In this document: positions 1 to 11,040 of the stretch, piece after piece | Position numbering within the stretch: the first letter of the stretch is position 1 | How the letters are laid out: every line of letters starts with the position of its first letter | NCBI GenBank assembly: GCA_045837725.1 | Contig: JBEWZL010000048.1 | Location: 232,617 to 296,616 of the forward strand | Direction: 5' to 3' | Origin: Vermamoeba vermiformis | Lineage: Eukaryota; Tubulinea; Echinamoebida | DNA: 64,000 bases | The notes under the pieces: generated by a model | Told to the model about the DNA's origin: nothing | What the model saw: only the letters and a program-made list of their open reading frames with translations | The model's database searches: none | Made by a program: the position numbers and the translations under genes

Positions 1-976
1 ATTGACAAGCCAGACGAAAGCAGGTAACTTTGCTGGTCCAGCTGCAGCACTGCCATAGTAATTAATGCGTGTATTGTGCAGCAATGAGCCTAAAGAAGAT
101 GATTTTCCACCTGAGGAGTCGCTTTACTACGATCCAGTGTACAATCCGTACGGTGCACCTCCCCCTGGTGCGCCCCGCATGAGCAAAGGTCAGTCCTCCA
201 TGCACCCTATGTATGTGCAGTTATTAATGTCCCTCGCAGCCCAGTACGCGATGATGCAAGCCAATGCCAGCATGATGACGCGTGTACCGGGCCCTCCCAC
301 ATCTGCACTCAAAGTACCTGGTCCTCCACCAGGACCTCCTCCCGCACTTAAATTCCCGGACCCCCCAGGCCCTCCCCCAACCAATTTCCAGGTCCCCCCC
401 CCGGTCCCCCTCCTGGTGCCAGGCCCACCGCCCAGCAAACCCCCTGGCCCACCTCCTGGCCCACCTCCTGCCAAATCTAGTGCGGTCCCCCCTGACACAC
501 CTGCACCTGTACATACTGCACCCGACACTTCCCCTCACGCCCTGCCCCTGCCACTGACCCCAGCGGTCCCCTACCCCGCCCCCGATGCGTACAACTACCC
601 GCCCTCGTATCCGTACCAGTACCCGCCCAACTACGGCTATTATCCGCCCTATTACCCGCCCTCCCTGCCGCACTCCAGACCTCCCATGCCACCAGTGCCA
701 CGAGTTCCAGTCCCGGTGCCCGTAACAGTTCCCGTCCCCGAACCAGAACCCGAAGTCGATGAGAAGCCAATGCTGGTCCCGACTTCGCTGCGTGTCAAAC
801 GGTTGCAACCGCTGCCACCAACGAGCAGTGCGCCCAAGGTGAAGCGAGCACGTATTGATGAGCCAAACAACACTAATACTAGCACTACCAATAATAATAA
901 TACCAATAATACTAACGATGCTGGAGACTCGTACGAGGACTTTATGAAGGATATGAAAGATCTTGGCGCTCTCTAA
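1..976 (+). CDS. WBP11: WBP11-like splicing factor, C-terminal part (gene enters from left edge)
   Basis: The last part of a proline-rich nuclear protein. Exon 1-23 joins in frame across intron 24-81 (gtaact...ttgtgcag) to exon 82-976. The readable part has PGPPPGPPP runs, then LVPTSLRVKR, a basic stretch, an Asn/Thr run, and ends DSYEDFMKDMKDLGAL. Human WBP11 has the same order: PGPPPGPPP repeats, FVPTALRVRR, then an acidic end of the form D-x-Y-x-x-F-M-K-E-M. WBP11 works in pre-mRNA splicing, and its proline motifs bind WW domains and PP1. The N-terminal half lies outside the window. The long overlapping antisense frames are shadows of the proline codons. The family call rests mainly on the two short conserved C-terminal motifs. 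Confidence 0.8.
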
Positions 977-1107
977 AGAGCTATTGTATAAATGTGTATT
1001 TGTGAACCTCAGGGGTCCTTATTTACTCAGGTGTTAATTACAGTTTGCTGGCGCTAAACAAAATCAGCATTAGCTGGTACTGAAAGAAGATAGCAAAGGG
1101 ACTATTA

Positions 1108-2042
1108 TTACATGTAGAGCTTATGTCGCGCTAAGTAGTCGATTACGCCAGGTGGACACAAGTACTTGATTGAGAGGCCATTGCGAATAGCTTGGCGCAC
1201 TTTGGTGGAACTCAGATCTGTTACGTTCCACTGCGACACTAAGATGATATTGTGTCGATGTCGATAGAGCACTTGATTGGCAAATATCACGTCGTTCAAG
1301 GACGTGCCTTCTCGTTGCACGCAGACCACTACGTAGTCATTTACAATGTCCTCGATCTGCAACCAGGGTCAGCCACGACAATCATTATGCATGAATGGCT
1401 CTTACATCTTGTTCCGCCCACACGCCAGGTATGTTGAATGACGCCAACAAATCACCACCGCACAGCAGCGCTACTTTGACTAATAAGAGCTGTTAATGCG
1501 TTGTTATGTGACAGAAGGATCCGATCGGACTCACTGGGCAGGGAGCTCTTGTTGTTCTTATTGAGTTCGTCGCTGAAGTGTTTCAACACATTGACGGTGG
1601 TGGTATACTCAGACTTGAGACTCTCCCACTCATCGACCATCACCTCGTCGTGCTCCACCGCGGCTTGGTGACACATAGCGCGCCGATGATCACCGCTCAA
1701 CAGACCTTTCTTGCCATACGCATCTGCCACTGGCGACATGTAGCCACCAATAACAGCATATTGGGGATGATCGTTGAACCAGTCTTTGGCCATTTCTAAA
1801 GGTCTTCAGTTAAATGGGACCCATCCAGGAAATTGAACAAATTTAATTAAGCTTGTATTTTTAATTATTAATTCAATATTTTGCGAGTGCTATTTCTTAC
1901 CAAACAAGCGCATGTGTAGAATAGTTGGTGGATTAAAACTGCCGCACGCAACCAAGACCAATCCTTGCTTGCCCTCGGGCACTGGCTTCAACTTGTCTGT
2001 TACAAATTTGTAAGCGCTCATGTTGGAGCTTGTGGCACTCAT
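1108..2042 (-). CDS. NMNAT: Nicotinamide/nicotinate mononucleotide adenylyltransferase
   Basis: Joins NMN or NaMN to ATP to make NAD or deamido-NAD. Four exons, 2042-1901, 1795-1535, 1479-1406 and 1356-1108, give 241 residues. The N-terminus carries the nucleotidyltransferase signature VACGSFNPPTILHMRLF. Next come GGYMSPVADAYGKKGL and DEWESLKSEY, as in animal and fungal NMNATs, then LLCGGDLL. The C-terminal ATP-binding motif is DLSSTKVRQAI, followed by a YLCPPGVIDYLARHKLY end. The start at 2042 is the first ATG after an in-frame stop; a second Met lies 7 codons in. The gene is convergent with the WBP11-like gene. No targeting signal is obvious, so a cytosolic or nuclear enzyme is likely. Confidence 0.93.
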
Positions 2043-2199
2043 ATTCGGTTAATTGTATGTAGTGGTAACGGCAAGTTCGGTAATAATTCTTAACACGCAA
2101 TGTTGAAATTTCACGGCACGTGATCACACAGCATGATTTACGGTGTAACTCCACCGGTTTATGTACAAATTAGGCAAGTGTGCTATATTACATGAATGA

Positions 2200-3723
2200 T
2201 CACTCGAACAGCTCTGCGAGTGTGTTGAACTCGTCGCTGGTGAACTGGTACTTGGTCAGCAGGCGCGGGAGACCTGCACGAAAGTTGTCCAACGCTGCAG
2301 GATTGACACGTGGCAGAGTACTGCAAATGACAGGTGTCAATGCGGGGCGAGTGACAGCTAGAGAATACTTACACGTGCAGCAACAAGAGTGCGGTGAGTG
2401 CCGCAGACTGCGCGGTCACTTTGGGCACGTGATGCCAGTCAAATGAATCGAGCACGTGATGCAGCAGATCGAGGTGCAGTGGCGTGCGTTCTATAAATAG
2501 ATCATCGCCGAACAGGTGAATGCTGCGGGCAAGCGTGAGTTAACGCATTAACCAAATATAGTCACGTACTACTTGAAGAGCATGTGTTTGACAGTGTTGC
2601 GTCGGATCAGTTCCGGGGCCTCGCTGTCCACCACTGGCAGGGTTTGCACGGCACTGTCGTCGGTCTCTGGAGTGACACCTGTCAACACCGCACTCGTGTC
2701 AGCTGTTGGCTCTGTGCCACGCAGCCATTGACGTGTCTCGGGGGTAATCCAGTGCGAGAGTGTGGTCCACAGAGCACCAAATATGGAAAGTTCGGGGATC
2801 GGAATTTGTTTCGAGGAAATGAAAAAATTACCAAATAAGTCAATATTTTCATCCACATCACTGTCACTCTCTGAATCTCCGCTGTCAACTTCAGGCTTGG
2901 ATGCAGACTCTGTAGTGACATGTGTCTTTTGTGGTTCACTGAACGCAGTGCTATTTTTGGATTGGACGTAGCCTTCAATTGCTTGTGTCTTGGCTGTCTC
3001 TAAATTAGGCAATTCAACGACATCATGCGCAGTGTCGCGCTCTTTTATGACCAAATTAGGCAAGTCAGTGGTGGCCGTGTCAGTGACAGGTGCAGTCACG
3101 TGCTCGAATTGATCGATGACAGGTGGCGTGAACTTGGTGCGCAGATAGACGGGCTCAGTGGAGAGCTGTTGCATGTAGAGCTTGGAGTTCATCAGACACG
3201 TGCTCGTGTGGTAGTCACGTGCGGTGCTCGCATCGACCAGGGCACCCACGCGTCGATCGACTTTGTACTTGCCTGACACACTCGCCGCACTCACTGGCTG
3301 ATCGCAGAGTGGCCAGCCACAGATGTGAGCAGCGCTGCGTTCATATACAACATCTGCGTAGTGTTCGGGGGTCATGTACTGGGCCTGGATGCAGCGTCAG
3401 TTAGCGAGGGGTGAGATCTGCGCTCTGAGGTCTCGAATATCGGTTCAGGATTTTAATGATAATTAATATGGTAGTATAAATGCATTCGTATTGTTTTGAC
3501 CCTCAAAAGAATTACAGAACAATTTTGAAAATAGAAATAAGATCAGATCGCGTCGCTAAACACCACGTACTGCATCAATGAGCTGTTGCTTGGTCACTTT
3601 GTCACTCTCAATTAATAGAGATTGAATGTTGAACGTCTTCTTCTCCAGCTCCACTCGTTTTTTCATCTTTTCGCGGATCTCCTCTTCTCGTTGTTTCTTG
3701 TCATCTTTGTGTCGCTTCTCCAT
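2200..3723 (-). CDS. RPAP2: RPAP2/RTR1-type RNA polymerase II CTD phosphatase
   Basis: Removes Ser5 phosphate from the Pol II CTD and helps Pol II import in known family members. Exons 3723-3571, 3384-2573, 2522-2373 and 2320-2200 give 411 residues. The first exon is a charged helix. The second begins AQYMTPEHYADVVYERS, then CGWPLC (zinc ligands), KYKVDRR, then HTSTC, then LSTEPVYLR, matching the RTR1 zinc-finger domain. The third ligand is His, so the set is C-x4-C...H-x3-C rather than the usual C...C or C...H order. The acidic middle is low complexity. The last two exons are predicted helical, as in RPAP2. It starts 127 bp from a divergent gene on the + strand. Confidence 0.9.
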
Positions 3724-3850
3724 AGTAAAATTATTGTATAAGCGGCGGTGCTGTGGTGCTCTGTATGGTTATGGTGCTAAACAAAATAAAAGAAAGTTTG
3801 TCACTTTTTCAATTTCACGATCCAAATTGAAGCCACCAAACACGAGTCGA
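3724..3850. promoter_or_regulatory. Shared intergenic region between divergent RPAP2 and unknown gene
   Basis: A 127-bp gap between two divergent start codons (RPAP2 at 3723, unknown gene at 3851). Both promoters must lie here or inside the genes. It is AT-rich around 3728-3740 and again at 3780-3820. No clear TATA or other known site is visible. Confidence 0.5.
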
Positions 3851-5464
3851 ATGAGCGCACCCTCGACTCACTTACACATATTTGAGCTCGAGAAGCCCGT
3901 GCGAGTAGTAACAGATGTGAGGCAAATTGATTTGACGAAACTCGAGGAGAGTGGGAAATTACTCGGTAATGATTTAATTTATTTTTCTTAAATATTTCAG
4001 GCAGCTAAATAAAATCGGTGTATGAATTTAAAATAATAAATTCAGCATAATAATAATCAGAAAATCTAATATTTTAATGCTAAATTTTTTGCAGGTACGT
4101 TCACTACATCCGTCAGTGTGCTGCTCAATGAAGCCAACCAGTCCATAGAATTCACTGTTATTATTAACATGCCCAAGACTAGCGATAAGAGGTGAAGTTG
4201 ATGCTCTACACACCTGTGTGTCTAATCAGCTTAACACAGTGCCAGCACGACTGCCCCACAGGTGCCCGAAGACAAAGAGAGCACCACCACTGCCACCGCG
4301 ACCAGTACGAGCAACAGCACGCAAAAAGACGCCGAGTCTGCGCCAGTGACTGAACACACGCAGCACGGCTATTACTTTGCCGGGGACTTGAAGACACTGG
4401 AGCGCACACTGCGCACATCGACATTTGACACCGTACTGTCATTTTTCAAGCTCTTGCAGGTACGTGGTTGACACGTGTCATTCACCAGCCCCTAATCTCC
4501 CTCAGCGCTCCCTGAGTGCCGATCACGTGACACACCCGCTGTTCGTGATTGACGAGTCCCCGACACGTCGCGCGCAGTGGCTGTTGAGCGACGAGCAGAG
4601 TGTCACGGGCTACTTGCCCCTCACGCACTCTACGGCCTTCCACTCGCTCAAGGCCTATCCCATGCTGCACTACAAGGCACGTGCATTGACCAGTCCCTCC
4701 CCCTCACTAACACTCACCTGCAGAGCGAGGAGCTGATCTTCGACATTGTGGCCAACATTGATCGCAATCGTCTGTTCCCCAAGTACCCGGAACTCGATGC
4801 TGTGTTCACGGACACGCTCAAGCGCATTGCCACCAACTTTGACAAGCAGAAGTGGAGCTATGTCGTGGTGCCCAAAGACAAGCGGTGAGTGTCTGCACAG
4901 CACGCTGATTGACACCTGTCAACTGACCGCGGAACTGACAGCAAATTGAACGAAGAAGAGATCGCCAAGATGATCGTGGAGCAGCGCAAGTACCTGGAAC
5001 TGACCATCGTGTCCAACTTGATCGTGCAGCGTGACGAGCGCAGTGTCAAGATTGACATGCTCACCATCAGCGCGCAGGATCAGTCGCAGATTGTGCAGAT
5101 TGTCAAGCAGTTCATCCTCGCCACATTCCCCAAAGCAGGTTGTTCCGTACCTGAACTGGACAAGTGTCGGCGCAAGTTGACGCGTCTGATCGATGACATG
5201 CGCGCACTGCAAGACATCTTCCAGGGCTCAGAGCACGTGCTGCTCTACAACCCCTTCCTCACCGAGAGCAGTGCCGTGGTGCATCACGGAGCACGTGTCT
5301 TGGCACCGCTCGTGCTCGGCGCAGGTCCGTTGACAGCCCCCTCACCGACCCTCTCACCGGCCCATCGTCGCGCTGAGCCCCTCACTGCTGACCCACCGCT
5401 CGATCTCACTGTCCTCGCACGTGCTGTTGTAAATATTTTGAAGCGGAAGTACATTGCGAGTTAA
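3851..5464 (+). CDS. Conserved-looking protein of unknown function, 428 residues
   Basis: I do not recognise the family. Six exons join in frame: 3851-3965, 4095-4191, 4240-4459, 4506-4676, 4724-4884 and 4942-5464. The first 60 residues alternate hydrophobic residues like a beta-rich domain. A Thr/Ser-rich linker follows, then GYYFAGDLKTLER, a block around SEELIFDIVANIDRN, and a helical C-terminal third. Residues near LVLGAGPLTAPSPTLSP look like a loop or an unremoved intron (candidate gtccgt...ctgag from 5325). No signal peptide or membrane segment is visible. Intron 4677-4723 is GC-AG. The acceptor at 4239 was chosen because the nearer AG at 4261 breaks the frame. It ends 37 bp from convergent MMAB. 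Confidence 0.75.
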
Positions 5465-5501
5465 AATAATACATCTGTTTATACCGTGCCACTTGCCTAA
5501 T

Positions 5502-6452
5502 TTAGCTATTGCCTTTTTTGTAACAGCACTCCGCGGTACCCACGTGACGAGCAGCGTGTCGTGCAGCAACGAACAAGTAGTCCGCGAGTCGATTGATCCA
5601 CGCAATCACGTGCTCTTCGACCAGGGCACTCTGCGAGTCATCTACCAGGGCCACCACTGCGCGCTCAGCTCGGCGACAGACTGCACGTGCAATGTGCAAG
5701 CGCGCTGAGGCCTCGCCACCTGACTAGAGAGGACTGAGTATACTGCACATCGCGAGAGAGCTGCAAGTACGTACTGGCAATATGAAGGTCGTGAGGGGCG
5801 GCAGTGCGCTGTCGAGGGCGTCGATCCACTGCTCGAGTGCTTGCACGTGATTGGCTGAGAAGTCAGTGCGCGCTGCACGAGGATGAGGACTGGCAAGGTG
5901 TATAAGGATATCATATGATAATAGTACCTAGTTGCGCGGCCGTTGAACTGTGGCGCGGAGTGGCAATGTACGAGCCGAAGTCGAACAAGAGACACTGGAT
6001 CTGCACTCGAGTCAGCTTATTGTCGCTGATAATAAGCACAATACTACTGGTACCTTTTCGAGATGTTCATCGAGTCCGTTGTTATCTTTCTTGCACTGTT
6101 CGCGTGCTAACCTGATCGCGATCGTTAGCGTGACATGGATGCACAATAATATTTAACGTGGTGCTAGTGTGTTATTAATAGCGTAGTGTATCGTACCCAA
6201 TGTGCGCATTTAATTCGTCTAGATCGCCGAGGGCTTCAAACACGTAGTCGCTTTTGCGTCTTCTTTCTCCGTTATATAACGAGCTGCTGCCTATAATAAA
6301 CGATATAGTTTATTAATAATACAGCTTCGCTTTAATTACCTTGATCTCCAGTGCGCGTGTAGATCTTGCTTTTGGGCACTTCGTTTCTGCCTCGGAGATT
6401 AATAAGTGTTCAAGTGCCTCGTACAATCTTATATCACCTACTTGCTACTCAT
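5502..6452 (-). CDS. MMAB: Cob(I)alamin adenosyltransferase, PduO type
   Basis: Adds the adenosyl group to cobalamin, making the cofactor for methylmalonyl-CoA mutase; mitochondrial in animals. Exon 1 is only 11 nt (6452-6442), and exons 6386-6340 and 6290-6197 follow in frame. Motifs in order are [17 protein letters not shown] (ATP-binding N-terminus), [26 protein letters not shown], then [13 protein letters not shown] and [16 protein letters not shown]. All match the PduO family. The usual LPGG before the RRAER helix reads LPVRGE in my splice model, which uses donor C|gtactt. No clear mitochondrial presequence is visible at the short N-terminus. At least six introns. It shares a 200-bp gap with the FKBP gene. 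Confidence 0.9.
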
Positions 6453-6652
6453 TTCTTAGTTTGACAACGTAACCAATAAGCAGACCAGAGCAGGTCAAAT
6501 TGAACGAGCACGTGGTCTGTCACGTGGCTCAACACGGCGTGCCTGGTCGCTGTGTTGCTCGTCTTTTCTAGCTAATGCCATCAACTTCAACCAGTGACTT
6601 CATTATAGTAGCATCTCGCTAGCATACTGAATTGAACGAAAAGCAAGGCCAG
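6453..6652. promoter_or_regulatory. Divergent promoter region between MMAB and FKBP-TPR gene
   Basis: A 200-bp gap between start codons that point away from each other. It contains two CACGTG hexamers near 6510 and 6521. The ATG at 6574 opens a frame that closes after 15 codons, so the FKBP start at 6653 is preferred. Confidence 0.5.
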
Positions 6653-8834
6653 ATGGAGTCAGAGGACAAGTTCAGCGCAATATTGCTGCCAGCCAACGAT
6701 CAGCCTCTGTTAGTGTATCTAAATAAGCGTGATTATATTACCGAGTACGTAGTCTGATTAATTCTTTAACTAAAAATGATCTGTTCCTTGACAGGGTACT
6801 TAAACTGATCGAATCCACTTCTGAGCAGCTCGATGTCGAGTTTTTAAAGCAAAAATATTATGGACCATTACTGTACCATATTAAGAGCGAATCCAACGGC
6901 AGCTTGTCGCCCAACAGCCGAGCTTCGCAATTAGCGGGGTTTGAAGTAATTGTAGCGGTTCAGCGATCCAGGACAATCGTATCCAACTGTTTAATATTAA
7001 TTCTATAGCTGCGAGGACACGCTCTTCTGGTCCATATCGAAAAGGAGGCAGATCAGACTCGACTCTTGAATTTGACACTTGAACAGTTTGAAGACCTCAG
7101 CTCCAAAGCGACTGACATTCGGTAAGAGGACATTACTGGCAATATATAGATCATTCTAACGGCAATAGTTTCAACTTTATGCGCAATTACTGGCGCAGTC
7201 TGAAGCAGACCCTCAAACAGAGCGCAGATCAACTTCCCGCGCAGTTCCCCGAATTCAAAGACAGCAAACAGTGGCACGGCAAGACCCCCGCAACACTCGT
7301 CAACGAGTACGTGCAAGGCAACAAACAGCTGCAAGTGGAGTACGAGAAAGTGTCCAGCAATGCCGCGGTACAACTCGCTGCCTTCGATCGCTAGTGCCTC
7401 TATATATGCTGATGTCCTATTCGCAGGGTCCACACAAGATGCGCATCAAAGTGCTGCACGGCGATGAAGAGCTCACCTTCAAGCCCGACGAGTTCCACGC
7501 CAAGCTGCAAGATGCGCGACAGAATGCCGCACTGCAGTTCGTCAAGTGGCTGGCACACGCGCAGATGACTGGCGAACAGCTCGTGCTCGGCGAGGGCGAG
7601 CAACACGTGCCGCACGAGGACGAGGACGCGTCAGATCACGAGTCCCACGCCCCCATCGAGGAGTGTCACACGGCCCCAGTGTTCGCCTACTTTGACTTTG
7701 TGCGGCAGATGGCACAGCAGTTCAAACTGGACCACGAGGCCGAGGTGTGGTCACAGCCCTCACCCGTGACTGCGTGCGACAAGGTGGTGCTGGAGGGTCG
7801 AGTGATTGAAGACATGCTCGGTGATTTGAGTCTCATGAAGATCACGCTGGAGCCTGGTCACGTGCTCGTGGAAGGGGATGTCAAGGCCTATCGCGGTAAG
7901 TGCGCCCATTCCCTTGCTGCTGCGTGCTGATCGAGTGCAGTGCACTACATGGGTGTGTTGCAAGACGAGACGGTGTTTGACTCGACCTTTGAGCGCGACA
8001 AGTCCGAGTGGCTCAAAGTTGACGACGGCATTGATCTGATGGCCATTGGACTGCGCTCAATGCGTGTTGGCGAGAAGGTGAGAATAAGACCTATGTTACC
8101 ACTGTGCTCACCGCTGAACTAGGCACTCCTCTGGGGCACACCAGACCGCTGTTTCAAAGAGATGGGCAGTCCACCGCGCATACCTCCCAATGCGCACTGT
8201 CTGTTCTACCTGCACCTGTTGGAGGTCAAGTACGACAAGCCACTCGCCTCCGTGCCCGCGACATTGCGCGAAGATGAACAGCTCAGTCCTGCAGAGCGTG
8301 TGCTGCGTGCGAGTGCGTCCAAGCAAGAGGGCAATGCACTGTACAGTCAGACACAGCTCGCAGCTGCACTCAGCTACTACAATCAGGGCATCAAGTGGTT
8401 GCAGCTCTCCAAAGCTCAGCTCGCGGAACTCGACAGCGCCACACGCACACAGTGCCTCAGCTTGGCAGCGACACTGCACCTGAATGCAGCAGCAGTGTAC
8501 ATGGCGCTGCACGAGTGGGACAAAGCAGCGCGACATTGCAGTGCGGTGAGTGGTGTCGTGCAGTGTGTGTGACGTGAACTGACAGCTGTCACAGTGTACA
8601 GAGAAAGAGCCCAGCAACGTCAAGGCCTGGATACGCAGTGCACGCATTCACATCCATCGCAACGAATATGACCGCGCTGAGAGTGCGCTGAGGCGTGCTG
8701 ACGAGCTCATGCAGCGACAGAGCGGTGCGGATGTGCTCAAGGAACAGTGGCGCGAAGTGAACAGCGAGCTCCAGACACGGCGTGCAGCATATGCAGAGCG
8801 CGAGAAGAAGATGTACCGCCACATGTTTCAATAG
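6653..8834 (+). CDS. FKBP-type peptidyl-prolyl isomerase-like protein with TPR repeats
   Basis: An immunophilin-like co-chaperone, probably cytosolic. Eight exons (6653-6744, 6795-6945, 7009-7121, 7169-7367, 7427-7895, 7941-8077, 8123-8545, 8595-8834) give 607 residues. About 330 N-terminal residues are unassigned; the stretch LQDARQNAALQFVKWL faintly resembles the last helix of a dsRNA-binding domain. The FKBP domain runs from VHYMGVLQDETVFDST to GSPPRIPPNAHCLFYLHLLEV. Two or three TPRs follow (KQEGNALYSQTQLAAALSYY; LNAAAVYMALHEWDKAARHC). It ends EREKKMYRHMF, matching the charged C-terminal motif of FKBP51/52. The pocket-floor Trp of active FKBPs is missing (GIDLMAIGL in place of VIxGWxxGL), so catalysis may be weak or lost. 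Confidence 0.85.
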
Positions 8835-9018
8835 GCACTAAGGGGGAGTTGTAAGGGGTGTACAGTGCATAATGTAAATTGATTTGATTTGACTGTTTGA
8901 CGAGCATGCTCCGCACTCTTCTGTGGGATTCTAATCCATTTCGCGAAAAAAAACTGCAAACACGAGAAACAAAATTTTTGGCTAGTCACTCAACTTGTCG
9001 CTGCAAGCAACAACACAA

Positions 9019-9665
9019 ATGGCTGAGGTAACTATAACTGACCACTAGCTAGTATAGTGGTGCTTGCGAATGTATATGATGTAGCGTACTGACGGCATTG
9101 TAAAGAAAGACAACGATGTTGAAGTGACGAAGGAGGATCAGATGATGATCAACCAGTTCGGTCGATTAACTCTCGAATTAAAAGAACTCGAAGCTGAACA
9201 CAACGATGAAACAGTACGTCATTAATCGCCATGAGAGACAATTTAAATGCAAAATAATAATATTACGATTCTTACTAAAAATCTGGGCTCGCTTAATCAG
9301 CCACAGCACTTCCTATTGGCATAGATTATTATTTCAGTGCACAAATATTATTTATTTATTTTTTTGAAAGCGTGGATCCGATCTGAAACTAAACTTTCGA
9401 GCAGGAGAACTACAAGAACCTCGAAGACGCGGAAGCAGAACTGATGTTGAGTGTTGGCGATGAAGCAGTACGATTTTTAGTCGGAGAAGTATATATGAGC
9501 TTGAACAGCACAGATGCAGAACAGATGTTGGAACAAAACAAAGCCAAAGTGCAGAGTGTAATGGACAAATTATCAACGCGCATTGAAGACATCAAAAAGA
9601 CCCTCGCAGAGCTGAAAGTCAAGTTATATCACAAATTTGGCTCGAATATCAACTTGGAAGAATAA
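9019..9665 (+). CDS. PFDN4: Prefoldin subunit 4
   Basis: A beta-type subunit of the hexameric prefoldin chaperone, which passes actin and tubulin to CCT. Exon 1 codes only for MAE (9019-9027). Exon 2 carries VTKEDQMMINQFGRL. The last exon carries YKNLEDAEAELML, a central hairpin with FLVGEVYMSLNSTDAEQML, then a coiled coil ending VKLYHKFGSNINLEE. Human PFDN4 shares the VTFEDQQKINKF start and the LYAKFGSNINLE end. The length, about 130 residues, fits the family. The second intron (about 180 nt) is longer than its neighbours. Confidence 0.93.
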
Positions 9666-9708
9666 GCTCGTTGTGTTATATAAATCCCCTTCATCAACGA
9701 CCATGCTG

Positions 9709-9727
9709 ATAATAATAATAATAATAA
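9709..9727. repeat. (TAA)n microsatellite
   Basis: Six tandem AAT/TAA units between the convergent PFDN4 and SAM-PH genes. A simple repeat in 3' flanking DNA. Confidence 0.8.
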
Positions 9728-9818
9728 CGAGCTCGTAAATATAGATCTACCTTCGATGAGTGTCGCAAGTGATGACGCAGTTTATTTACAAGGGAATTAT
9801 TACATATGCACAGTTCTG

Positions 9819-11040
9819 TTATGAGCGCAACAGCTGCACGACTTGCTGTGAATGCACCGACATTAGTACTCGATATATATATATGTGTAATACACATAGG
9901 ACAGCGATTACCTCGAACAAGTGCAGCCACTCCGCGAGCACGTGGTCGTCTTCGTGTTCAAAGCGATAAGTGCGGTCCTCAGTGTTCACCAAGATCGAGA
10001 TCAAGCGACCCTTCTCGTGCTTGGGCTGCACTGCCACCACCTGTCAACGTGTCACACTGCTGTCGGGCCCAAGTACCGTACTTACCTTGCTGAAGTCGAT
10101 CGCACCCTTGGGCTGTGCCTCGCCCTTCTTGAAGTACTTGAGCACGTAATGCGAGTCCAGCACGAATTGGCGCCACTTCCAATTGCGCACTTTGAGTCCT
10201 TTTTTGGTCAAATAGCCCTTCTTGAGCACACTGCTGCCCGCCTTCGCTTCTAACAGCGCTTCTTGCAGCGTGTCGCGCAGTCCTGTGTCGGTGAGTACAA
10301 GCGCGCGCATATGCATGACTAGCACGTACCAGGCTCTTCAATGCCGAGTGTGGTCAACAGACTAGCAATGGGCTGGGTCTCGAGCTCTTCAAAGCCAATG
10401 TTCTGATCTGCGAATTTGTATGCAATGCGATCGAGACCCATCTCGTGCAGCCAATAATAGACGCGAAAGTCCATAGTCTCCTTGGGCACTGCTACAGTCT
10501 GAACACCCATCAAGGAGGTCGGATCTGACTTGGCCTCTGAGGTCGTTAACAGCCTCATTAAATCCAAATCAAATTTCTCCTGTAAGAACGCATTAGATCA
10601 ACTCCAGGTGAATGATTGTAATTGTCGTTAATTTATTCAAATAAAATAAAATATCGTACTCAGCAGCCTTTAATTAATATCCCTTCGAGTAACAACCGTA
10701 CCTTTGCATATGAAAAATAATCTTCAATATTCTCACCACTGTCACTATCCTCTTCAGTGACAATTGTTTGTCGGGACCGATGTGACCCAAGCAGAGATGG
10801 GGACGAGGAACGGGTCTGTATTAGAGAGACATTCTTTGTCTTGGCAATGTGTAACGAGGTGCCCAGATCCTTTTCTACTTGCTTGTGGAGCGCGAGGAAG
10901 ATGCACGGTGTGCTCTCCATCTGCTCGGCTGTTAAATTTAAACTGGCCGAAGAGGTTACAGCAGTTATCTTACGAGTCGATGGAACACTACACAATTCTA
11001 TATAATCATTAGTAGAATACATAGGGAGAACCTCGTGCAT
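9819..11040 (-). CDS. SAM and PH domain protein
   Basis: A probable membrane-phosphoinositide or scaffold adaptor. The first exon is Ser-rich and acidic with no known domain. The second (10582 down to about 10330) holds a SAM-like helical domain (FRVYYWLHEMGLDRIAYKF ... LLTTLGIEEPG). The third and fourth form a PH domain: GYLTKKGLKVRNWKWRQFVL, YVLKYFKKGEAQPKGAIDFS, then DRTYRFEHEDDHVLAEWLHLF and a short last exon ending LLRS. The start at 11040 overlaps by two bases the start codon of the gene on the other strand; an alternative Met lies 6 codons in at 11022. Exon 1 is joined to the SAM exon by the in-frame acceptor ttacag|GAGAAA. Confidence 0.82.

Noticed and set aside
190-906. Long antisense frames opposite the proline-rich gene, reading Gly/Arg/Trp-rich
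   Set aside because: They are the complement of proline codons and have no independent motifs; the + strand shows clear WBP11 signatures.
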